Position numbers and translations under genes: made by a program
The notes under the pieces: model-generated
What the model was told of the DNA's origin: nothing
Databases searched by the model: none
The model's input: only the letters and a program-made list of their open reading frames with translations
DNA from: Rikenella microfusus DSM 15922
GTDB taxonomy: Bacteria; Bacteroidota; Bacteroidia; Bacteroidales; Rikenellaceae
Assembly (NCBI RefSeq): GCF_000427365.1
Contig: NZ_KE386488.1
Location: forward strand, 868,001 to 932,000
Length of the DNA stretch: 64,000 nucleotides
Direction: 5' to 3'
Shown: positions 45,698 to 52,799 of the stretch, piece after piece
Numbering within the stretch: the first letter of the stretch is position 1
How the letters are laid out: the number at the start of each line of letters is the position of its first letter

Positions 45698-46315
45698 ATG
45701 GAACAGAAAAAGAAGAAAACCCTGCTCGTCGTCTCGCTTATCGTTTTGCTGCTGATCGCCGACCAGGCGGTCAAACTCTGCGTCAAAACCCACATGACTA
45801 TCGGAGAAGCCATCCCGGTCTTCGGGAAATGGTTTTATATCCACTTTATCGAGAACCAGGGCGCCGCGTACGGCATGGAATTAGGCGGGGAGTACGGCAA
45901 ACTGATTCTGAGCTTGTTCCGGATCGCGGCGGTCGTCGCCATCGGCTGGTACATCCGCCGGCTTATCAGGCGGGAAGCCCCGACGGGGGTGATAGTGGGG
46001 GTCTCGCTCGTATTGGCGGGAGCTTTGGGCAATATCTTCGACTCGGCTTTCTACGGGCTGTTTTTCTCGGAATCCACATTTACGGAGGTGGCGCATTTCG
46101 TACCGTGGGGCACGGGATATGCTTCGTTTCTGCACGGAAGCGTGGTGGATATGCTTTATTTCCCGCTGATCGAAATCGACCGGATGCCGGACTGGATGCC
46201 GATCTGGGGCGGGGAGCCTTTCATATTCTTCGGCCCTACGTTCAATATCGCCGATTCGTACGTCACGTGCGGAATGCTCTACCTCATCCTGTTCCAATAT
46301 AAATTTTTTAAATAA
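45698..46315 (+). CDS. lspA: lipoprotein signal peptidase
   Basis: LspA cleaves signal peptides of diacylated prolipoproteins in the inner membrane. The 205-residue protein has four hydrophobic helices and the family motifs DQAVKLCVKTHM, FIENQGAAYGM, ALGNIFDS and VVDMLYFP...FNIADSYV, with the two catalytic Asp in GNIFDS and NIADS. It is longer than the enterobacterial form because of an extra segment between helices (PEIDRMPDWMPIWGGEP region), as in other Bacteroidetes. The ATG at 45686 is an alternative start. Its stop TAA is fused to repeat element A3. Confidence 0.95.
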   Translation: MEQKKKKTLLVVSLIVLLLIADQAVKLCVKTHMTIGEAIPVFGKWFYIHFIENQGAAYGMELGGEYGKLILSLFRIAAVVAIGWYIRRLIRREAPTGVIVGVSLVLAGALGNIFDSAFYGLFFSESTFTEVAHFVPWGTGYASFLHGSVVDMLYFPLIEIDRMPDWMPIWGGEPFIFFGPTFNIADSYVTCGMLYLILFQYKFFK

Positions 46316-46914
46316 CCGTTCGTTTATTTGTACGTATAGTGTAGAGTCCATTGTTCTTTCTTTGAAAAGAAAGAACCAAAGAGCCGAAACAAAGAGGAAA
46401 ACCAAGGCAACCTGCACGCTTCGGGTTCCGGAATACTGTTGTCCGAAACGACGGCCTGCACCTAAACCTGAGGCTCGGCCTGTCGCCCTCCCCCCGTGGC
46501 GCAAAGCGCCAGGGCGACAAGGCCGGCGATTCTGCGAACCGCAAAACAACGGACTGTCGTTCCGACCGAAAATCCTGAAGGAAAAGAGTATCTGCCAAAC
46601 TCAGGAGATGCGATCTCGAAAAGTTCGGCTTCGCCTTTTCCCGGCGCCTCGGCCATCCGAACGAGTTCGATGGCGCTCGGCTGCTGCGTCGGTTTTCTGG
46701 TTCTCTTTGTTCACAACCGACGCTGCCAGCGCATCCGGAGACCGCTTGCGGGCTATGGTAAGCGGCGAGGAGGAACCGAGTAGCGTTCCGAGACCCAAGA
46801 CCGTTCACGGTCTTTGGCAAGGCAGCACGAGGAAGCCGCAGGCAAAACGAGCGTAGCGAAGTTAAAGAGAACAGTCGCCTCAAACCTGAACAGTACCAAA
46901 TAAACGAACGGATA
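46314..46914. repeat. intercistronic palindromic element A3 (lspA-response regulator), enlarged
   Basis: About 600 bp. The left terminus (TAACCGTTCGTTTATTTGTAC) includes the lspA stop. The right terminus (CAAATAAACGAACGG) ends 10 nt before the next ATG. It keeps the left hairpin GTTCTTTCTTTG/AAAGAAAGAAC. The central stem is replaced by GC-rich sequence, and the right hairpin GTTCTCTTTGTTCAC...AAAGAGAAC is split by about 150 bp (46715-46863). Frames inside are translations of repeat sequence and are not credible genes. Confidence 0.85.
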
Positions 46915-46924
46915 ATTGAAAAAT

Positions 46925-47629
46925 ATGGAAGCGGACAAGCGATATACGGTATTATTAGTGGACGACCACGCTCTATTTCGGAACGGATTGAAGTTATTGC
47001 TCAATTCGCATCCGAAGTTCAGCGTATCCGGCGAAGCCGGTACCGGCACCGAGATGCTCGCCCTTCTGGAGGCCGCCGCACGGACGCCGGCAGGGTTGCC
47101 CGATATCGTGCTGCTCGACATTTCGATGCCCGAGATGAACGGCATCGACGCCGCCGGCGAAGCCCTCGCCCGCTATCCCGACCTGCGGATCATCACCCTG
47201 TCGATGTACGGCGAAGAAGACTACTACTTCAAGATGGTGTCCCAGGGCGTCAAAGGATTCCTGCTCAAAAACTCGGACATTACGGAGGTCTACACCGCCC
47301 TCGAAACGGTACTGGACGGCGGGTCCTACTTTTCACAGGAACTGTTGTTCAACCTTGTCAGCAACCTGCGGTCATCGTCTCCCGCCCCGGACGAAACGGA
47401 AACCGACGAAAAAGGCGCCCACGAAGACGGGACCGTACTTTCCGAACGGGAGAAAGAGATCCTGCTGCTGATCTGCAAAGGGCTGACCAACTACGAAATC
47501 GCCGACATGCTCTTTATCTCGAAACGGACTGTCGATAAACACCGGGCCAACATCCTCGAAAAAACGAACTGTAAGAATACGGCGAATCTGGTCGTTTACG
47601 CCATCAAAAACGGCCTGGTCGAAATCTGA
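46925..47629 (+). CDS. NarL/FixJ-family response regulator
   Basis: A 234-residue two-component regulator. The receiver domain has the acidic pair Asp13-Asp14, phosphoacceptor Asp65 in IVLLDISMPEMNG, the Ser/Thr switch in ITLSMYG and Lys in GFLLKNSD. The C-terminal LuxR-type HTH is LSEREKEILLLICKGLTNYE then ISKRTVDKHRANILEK. No histidine kinase is adjacent, so it is an orphan here. lspA precedes it across repeat element A3, and a PepSY-like exported protein follows after 280 bp. Target genes are unknown. Confidence 0.94.
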   Translation: MEADKRYTVLLVDDHALFRNGLKLLLNSHPKFSVSGEAGTGTEMLALLEAAARTPAGLPDIVLLDISMPEMNGIDAAGEALARYPDLRIITLSMYGEEDYYFKMVSQGVKGFLLKNSDITEVYTALETVLDGGSYFSQELLFNLVSNLRSSSPAPDETETDEKGAHEDGTVLSEREKEILLLICKGLTNYEIADMLFISKRTVDKHRANILEKTNCKNTANLVVYAIKNGLVEI

Positions 47630-47909
47630 CCCTCCCCCGGTTCCCTTGCGGGAAAAATCCGTTGCCCGGCTGAACTCGACAGAAACGGGCAGGTTGTGCA
47701 TATCCGTTACTCCCGGCCTCCGGACGGCACGCCTCCCGCCCGACCCGAAGGGGGGGATCGTCCGCGAAATAGTTACCGCCCCGGAACTCCGCTCGAAAAT
47801 TTTCACGGGAAATCGCCGATTTCATATTCTTTTCAGAATCGCTCCCCACCTTTGTCATGTAGTTAATGCCAAGGCTACGGATTGTCAAACCCTAAAAACC
47901 TATAATGCC

Positions 47910-48347
47910 ATGAAAAAGATCCTCGTTCTGTTCGTTTGCCTCTTCTCGCTGCAAACCGTCGTCCGCGCCGACAACGATCGGCCGATCACCGTCGCCCAGC
48001 TCCCTGCCGCCGCCCAGCAATTCATCAAGAAATATTTCGCCGACGTGAACGTCGCTTTCGCCAAAGAGGAAAAAGACTTCTTCAAGACCTCGTACGAAGT
48101 GTTGTTCGCCAACGGTAACAAGGCGGAATTTAACAGCTCGGGCGAATGGTCGGAACTCGACTGCAAATATACCGTCGTACCGGCCGAACTGGTCCCGGCA
48201 CAGATCGCCGATTACGTGAAACAGTATTATGCGGGGGCGAACGTCCTGAAAATCGAACGCGGCTATGCCGATTACGAAGTCAAACTCAGCAACCGTCTCG
48301 AACTGACCTTCAACAAGCAGTTCCAACTGATCGATATCGACGATTGA
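47910..48347 (+). CDS. PepSY-like periplasmic protein
   Basis: A 145-residue secreted protein. A signal peptide (MKKILVLFVCLFSLQTVVRA) precedes two tandem beta-lactamase-inhibitor-like repeats (PITVAQLPAAAQQFIKKYFA...YEVLFANGNKAEFNSSGEW; then VVPAELVPAQIADYVKQYYA...YEVKLSNRLELTFNKQFQL). This is the DUF2874/PepSY-like group common in Bacteroides. Function is unknown; relatives are often controlled by two-component systems, and the response regulator gene lies directly upstream, which fits. No convincing TAnnTTTG box was found (CACCTTTG at about 47846 is close). Confidence 0.85.
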   Translation: MKKILVLFVCLFSLQTVVRADNDRPITVAQLPAAAQQFIKKYFADVNVAFAKEEKDFFKTSYEVLFANGNKAEFNSSGEWSELDCKYTVVPAELVPAQIADYVKQYYAGANVLKIERGYADYEVKLSNRLELTFNKQFQLIDIDD

Positions 48348-48367
48348 ATCCGTGTGCCGTAAAAGGA

Positions 48368-48411
48368 AAGCGGTTTCGCCCGATTTTCGGGCGAAACCGC
48401 TTTTTTATTGG
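48368..48411 (+). terminator. terminator after the PepSY-like gene
   Basis: Perfect 15-16-bp stem AAGCGGTTTCGCCCG / CGGGCGAAACCGCTT followed by TTTTTTATT. Confidence 0.88.
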
Positions 48412-48420
48412 GTAAACAGA

Positions 48421-48562
48421 CAGGACTTTACTCTTATACAGGTTGATTATCAGGCTATCCCGGTTTCCGCCCTCCTGATCCGTACAGAGTCCTGATCCGA
48501 GCGTCGAACGGTACCGCAGAACCGTTCGGGGCGAGCATTGTACGGCTGTGGGTAAAGTCCTA
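48421..48562. repeat. long imperfect palindrome G
   Basis: Outer arms ACAGACAGGACTTTAC and GTAAAGTCCTAATATT bracket about 120 bp with AACCGTTC/GAACGG pairing inside. A related GGTAAAGTCCGGATATAGG occurs at 62289-62307. It lies between the convergent PepSY-like and DUF6850 genes. Confidence 0.5.
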
Positions 48563-48600
48563 ATATTTACCAACACTTATTCTTTCCCGATGATCTATTT

Positions 48601-48732
48601 CGATATACCGATTCGTTTTCATGGATGCTTTTTCGGCTCGCGCCGGCCCTCCGGGTCTTTTGCCCGGGGGTGCGCCGCCTCATGCCATCGGGGGAGGAAC
48701 CGAAAAACGCGGGTAAAAGTTATCGGTATATC
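48601..48732 (+). repeat. repeat E, copy 2
   Basis: Outer arms GATATACCGAT (48602-48612) and ATCGGTATATC (48721-48731) enclose GCTTTTTCGGCTCGCGCCGG...CCGGGTCTTTTGCCCGGG...GGAACCGAAAAACGC, the same core as 41177-41262. Confidence 0.7.
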
Positions 48733-48791
48733 AAAGTACATAGACCGGGATTTGTATATAATCGGGTACTCTTTTCCTACTGCCGAAACCG

Positions 48792-50321
48792 TCAGAACGC
48801 GAATCCGAGCGACACCGACCAACCGTCAGCCGTACCGCAGGCCGAGAACCAATCGTGCGTCCAGCCTCCCTGCGCAAAGATCGCCCGTTCGCCGCCGATC
48901 CGACGACTGACCCGGATTCCCAGCCGCAGACGGGTGAAATCATCCGTCAGATACCGGTAATTGGCCTCCAGCGTGCGGATGCGCGAAGTGCTGAAATCAG
49001 CCTCCGGCAAAGCCAATTCGCCGGAGATTCTGCCCGACCGGGACAGACCGACTTCGGCCTGCAACATCCACTGTTCCCAGGCGCAGATCGCCGCTGCGTC
49101 CATCCCCGCCTGCCAACGCGAGAAAGACATCCGGCGCAGGGCCGACGGATATTCGGAACGGAAATCGAACCAGGAAACCGACGGTTTCACCCACCAGACG
49201 GTATGGGCCGCTGGCAGACTTCCCACGAATCCCGACACAGTCCCGTTCACGATCCGGTCGGAATAGCCCTCGCTCGTTCCGATCTCAGGGTAGATATTTC
49301 CTGCCGGATCGCCGAAGATATGCTCCGTCCCGTTCCGTTTCCGATAACCGCCCTCGGCCGTGACGCCCCAGGCCACCCTGTCCGCACGGCCGTTGTAGGC
49401 CGCTGTGGCGGACGCGGAATGGTCGGCCACGGATACCAGCGGCAGGTTGTTCATCCCGGTCATCTCTTTGCGGAAAGTGAAATAATCGTACCCCGCCGAG
49501 GCCGAAAAACCGTTCCGCGAAGCCGGAAAGAGATCCACCGAACCGCCCGCGCCCCAACCCGAATAATTGGCGCTGGTCTGGACGCCCGCGAAACGGACGT
49601 AATCCATACCCAGCCCGGTCAGGTGGTAAACGGAAGCTTGATAGGTCTCGTTATAGAAAGCGATATCTCCCCGTTGGCCGTATTTCCGCCCCCGCACGGC
49701 CAACGACAGCCGGTACTCCGACCCCACGTTCCGTGCCGCCGCCAACGACCCTTGCAGGTCGGAAACCACGTTCCGGGGCCGGGGATCCACTTCCCGGTAT
49801 TCGAGCAACGCCCGGTAATCCAGCCAGGCCGCCCAGGTCCATTCGCCCGTCGTATGGGCATATCCGCCCGAAAAACGGTAGGTCTCCGAAGACAGGCTAC
49901 CGCCGACCGAATCGGCGGTCACATACGGATAAAGCAAGGCGAAATCAGCGGTTTCGCTCCACCGTACATCGCGCCGCGTACCGTTGGTATAACCGGCTCC
50001 GCCGAAAGCCCGCCCTTTCGGGCCGGTCAGCACGAAAGAACGCGCGGCGAAACCGAACCCTCCGTACCCGTTTCCGTCCTGTGCCAAGGCCGCCGTACCC
50101 CGCCGGCTGTCTTCATAGCCGATCGACAATTCGGAGAGCGAAAATCCCTGCCGATACCACATGGCGGCCGGATTCCGCAAGACTGCGGCAGGCAGGGCCG
50201 CCGCAGGCGACGCATCGAGCATCGCCCGCCGGAAGAGCGGCAGGCTGTCGGCCTGTACGGCCGCTGCCGAAAGGACGGGCTGGCACAAGGCCCAGAGGAA
50301 GATATGTCGGATGCACCTCAC
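48792..50321 (-). CDS. DUF6850-type outer-membrane beta-barrel protein
   Basis: A 509-residue exported protein beginning at a GTG. The signal peptide (HIFLWALCQPVLSAAAVQA) is followed by a barrel-like sequence of alternating aromatic strands (YGGFGFAARSFVLTG, ETYRFSGGYAHTTGEWTWAAW, WSVSLGFAF) that ends in the outer-membrane terminal Phe. It matches the DUF6850 family found beside DUF4876 lipoproteins and TonB receptors in Bacteroidales, as I recall. It is the last minus-strand gene of the putative uptake locus, 1.1 kb downstream of the DUF4876 gene. Role (secondary channel or anchoring) is inference. Confidence 0.75.
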   Translation of the reverse strand: MRCIRHIFLWALCQPVLSAAAVQADSLPLFRRAMLDASPAAALPAAVLRNPAAMWYRQGFSLSELSIGYEDSRRGTAALAQDGNGYGGFGFAARSFVLTGPKGRAFGGAGYTNGTRRDVRWSETADFALLYPYVTADSVGGSLSSETYRFSGGYAHTTGEWTWAAWLDYRALLEYREVDPRPRNVVSDLQGSLAAARNVGSEYRLSLAVRGRKYGQRGDIAFYNETYQASVYHLTGLGMDYVRFAGVQTSANYSGWGAGGSVDLFPASRNGFSASAGYDYFTFRKEMTGMNNLPLVSVADHSASATAAYNGRADRVAWGVTAEGGYRKRNGTEHIFGDPAGNIYPEIGTSEGYSDRIVNGTVSGFVGSLPAAHTVWWVKPSVSWFDFRSEYPSALRRMSFSRWQAGMDAAAICAWEQWMLQAEVGLSRSGRISGELALPEADFSTSRIRTLEANYRYLTDDFTRLRLGIRVSRRIGGERAIFAQGGWTHDWFSACGTADGWSVSLGFAF

Positions 50322-50539
50322 GTATCAGGCGGATTTTTATGAATTTTACGAACGATGGCCGATCGGTTCTGCCGGCGCGATAAAAGCGGGACGACTTATC
50401 GTACAATTACTTGAAGCGTTCTCCCTTATCAGTCCGGAACCGTCCCCGGCATAGCCCGGCGCCGCTCGGCTCCCCGGGCCGTAACTGCCCATGCCCTGCG
50501 GGTTTATGCAGGCAACCGTACGGTTTATTTCAATATTCT

Positions 50540-50618
50540 CCCTTAGTCAGGCCGAAGCCACCCCGGGCGGCGGCCTGCAACTGCGCTACGCTTGTTTCGG
50601 CTCCGCTGGCTCCGGCTA
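50540..50618 (+). repeat. GC-rich palindromic element B (copy in island)
   Basis: Begins GTCAGGCCGAAGCCACCCCG and ends CTCCGCTGGCTCCGGCT. The inverted outer parts (AGGCCGAAGCC / GGCTCCGGCT) and the internal GCGGCCTGCAACTGCG match the elements at 50918-50985 and 60873-60968. Confidence 0.6.
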
Positions 50619-50636
50619 TAAAATTAACTGTACGGT

Positions 50637-50893
50637 TTAAATGTACTGTCTTTCGCCGACGGGCGTTTGTTTTTCTGCGCCCGCTCATGCCACGGGGCAC
50701 CGGCTTCCCCGGACGCCTCATGCCGGCGGGGCACTTGCTTTCTTGGGCGGGCAAGAAAGCAAGCAAAGAACCCGCCGGGAATGCGATTCCCCGCTCCCGA
50801 CTCCCGTCGGATCGGAAAATCGCACATTCCCGGGTCGGCAGTCTCTGCCCGTACTTCGGGTACAAAGTAAGGCACCGAAAGAAGTACTTATTT
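50637..50893. repeat. family-A-like long palindrome inside the island
   Basis: Outer arms TAAATGTACTGTCTTTCG and CGAAAGAAGTACTTATTTA. Inner hairpin TTGCTTTCTTGGGCGGGCAAGAAAGCAAG sits at the position of, and resembles in layout, the GTTCTTTCTTTG hairpin of family A, even to the following CAAAGAAC. The sequence is otherwise different. Confidence 0.55.
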
Positions 50894-50917
50894 AAACCTA
50901 CTTTTAATTTGCAGACT

Positions 50918-50985
50918 CAAGGCCGGAGCCAGCGTGGACTGCTTGCAGGCCTACGCCCGGGGTGGCTCCGGCCTGACTAAAAGAA
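50918..50985 (-). repeat. GC-rich palindromic element B, inverted copy
   Basis: AGGCCGGAGCC at left, GGCTCCGGCCT at right, with TGCTTGCAGGCCTACGCCC in between: the reverse orientation of the element at 60873-60968. Together with 51300-51333 (GGCCTGCACCGGGAGTGGC) it makes the 50322-51453 gap a repeat island with no supportable gene. Confidence 0.6.
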
Positions 50986-51401
50986 AACATGGTAATTAAC
51001 CGTAGAGTTTTTAGTTTCCGCGATTCATAAGAATCACCGGCTTTCGCGGTGCCTCCGGGCACTCCGACCGGGAGTTTGCGCCAATGGGTGGGCGCAAAGC
51101 CGAACGGGTAAAATATTTCGGCAGTATCCCTATTCGGCTTGTTCCGGTTTCCGGACGGCTGTCTCGGTCGCGGGCGAGCCCGCAGGGCGCGCAGGGGGAC
51201 GCGCGCCGAGACATCGAGGGCCGGGAGCTACATAGATATATAAAGTACAAGCCTGAAAGGGATATTTCCGAAATATTTTAACCGTACGATAAATAGCAAG
51301 GCCTGCACCGGGAGTGGCTCCGGACCGGTCGCTGTGCGGACAAACAACCCCAGGGCTATCCGTAATAGTACCCCGAGTCGGGCCGCAGCCGCGTCCCGCG
51401 T

Positions 51402-51446
51402 AGGGCCGGCTCCGGGTTCCGGAATGGAATCGCGGGAGCCGGCCCT
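51402..51446. repeat. hairpin at the 3' end of the DUF4876 gene
   Basis: 12-bp stem AGGGCCGGCTCC / GGAGCCGGCCCT (51402-51413 with 51435-51446). The T-run follows on the plus strand, so as an intrinsic terminator it is oriented the wrong way for the adjacent minus-strand gene, but it may protect its mRNA end. Confidence 0.6.
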
Positions 51447-51453
51447 GCGTTTT

Positions 51454-52728
51454 TTATTTCATCGACGGCGTCACGTTACGTTCGAAATCTTCAGCCGAAT
51501 TGTTCGTATCCTGCAAAATCTGGCGTCCGTCCTCGGTCGTCGAAGCCACTTTGCGGCGTACGGCGGTACCGAAATCGATCGAACCGGCATTCAGATCGCC
51601 GCAATAAGTATAGCTGATATCGAACGACGGGTCGAATACCGGCCATGCGAATTCCGACTTGTAACTGCGGAGTTCCACGGCATCCACCACCCATTCATTC
51701 GGAACCTTGTAGGCCGTAGAACCCTTGGAAGGTTTGCCGGTCACCAGCGTATAAGTATAGGTATAGGCATAATCGTTGAGCCACTTTTCCTTGGTCATCC
51801 CCTCCGGCAGACGGGCGAGAGCATAAGCCTTCGTTCCCTGCTTGTTGAAGACGAAAATAGTTCTCGTATAGCAATAGTAGATATCGAGGTTCGGCACGGC
51901 AGGGTTATCCGTATCCGTAGTAGTACTGCTGGTGGACGACGTGTACCACTCGAAATTCGCGCCGCTGAGGTTCATGAACGACGGATCGGCCTCCTTATGA
52001 TTCTGGGCATTGTCGCACAGGATAATCGACTCGCCGGGCTGTACCGGATAATCGGTTCCCGAACCGGGGATCACCATAAAACAGTCCACCGTAATCGCCT
52101 CGTCGCGGACATCGGGAGTCAGCCCGCTCTTTTTCTGGGAAGTCGTGAATTCCGACTCGCAAAGGGCCAGCCCGTCAGCAAAAAGCACCGTATCGGAGTT
52201 GTTGGTGATTTTGATATACTGATCGCCGTTATACTGTTTCTGTTTGCCGCTGGCATCGGGCGCATAGGCGGAACCTACATAATAAATCTCCGAAATCACG
52301 AAATCGTTGCTGGCTTCCGGGACGACGGAAAGTTTGAGTTCCAGGCTGAAAGTCCCGTCGGCCTTGACCACCACGTTGTTGGCCACGCCCTGCATCTTGA
52401 CGGTAACGGGCGTCGGGGCCTCCTCTTCGTCGGCCGCTTTGGTCAGATCGACCAGCACTTCGGCTTCGCCTTCGAATTTCACGTTATACAGCCCTTCCTC
52501 GACGCTGGCATCCGACGAAAGCGGATATTCGAGTTCTTTCGCCACGCCGGTAGTCACGTTGGTAAAAGTATATTTACCGCTCTTGACATTCATCGAAGTG
52601 ATGTTGCCGGGAGCCGTCAATTCGATCGTCTCGTTGCCGATCGTTACCTGTTTCGGCGTGTTGTCCGAGCAGGAAGCCAACGCCAGGGCCGCGGTGCACA
52701 GCAGCGCGAGTCTTTTCAGTCGTTTCAT
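51454..52728 (-). CDS. DUF4876 surface lipoprotein
   Basis: A 424-residue lipoprotein (lipobox LALASC, Cys20; the SDN after the Cys fits surface-exposed Bacteroidetes lipoproteins weakly). It has an N-terminal Ig-like region (about 25-130), then a domain with FVISEIYYVGSAYAPDASGK, GDQYIKITNNSDTVLFADGL and DCFMVIPGSGTDYPVQPGES, which looks like the lamin-tail (LTD-like) beta-sandwich typical of DUF4876. It follows the TonB-dependent receptor by 71 bp on the same strand. By analogy with receptor-lipoprotein pairs it may capture the substrate at the cell surface; this is inference. Confidence 0.82.
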   Translation of the reverse strand: MKRLKRLALLCTAALALASCSDNTPKQVTIGNETIELTAPGNITSMNVKSGKYTFTNVTTGVAKELEYPLSSDASVEEGLYNVKFEGEAEVLVDLTKAADEEEAPTPVTVKMQGVANNVVVKADGTFSLELKLSVVPEASNDFVISEIYYVGSAYAPDASGKQKQYNGDQYIKITNNSDTVLFADGLALCESEFTTSQKKSGLTPDVRDEAITVDCFMVIPGSGTDYPVQPGESIILCDNAQNHKEADPSFMNLSGANFEWYTSSTSSTTTDTDNPAVPNLDIYYCYTRTIFVFNKQGTKAYALARLPEGMTKEKWLNDYAYTYTYTLVTGKPSKGSTAYKVPNEWVVDAVELRSYKSEFAWPVFDPSFDISYTYCGDLNAGSIDFGTAVRRKVASTTEDGRQILQDTNNSAEDFERNVTPSMK

Positions 52729-52799
52729 GGTTCGTATGTTTTTTAGTTAGACATTTCCGTGTTCTTCGGGGAAATCCCCGCCGGGTATCCCTCTTTTCG

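Noticed and set aside
50322-51453. Possible CRISPR array in the repeat-rich gap
   Set aside because: The repeats are palindromic, few, of unequal length and spacing, and have no unique spacers or cas genes nearby.
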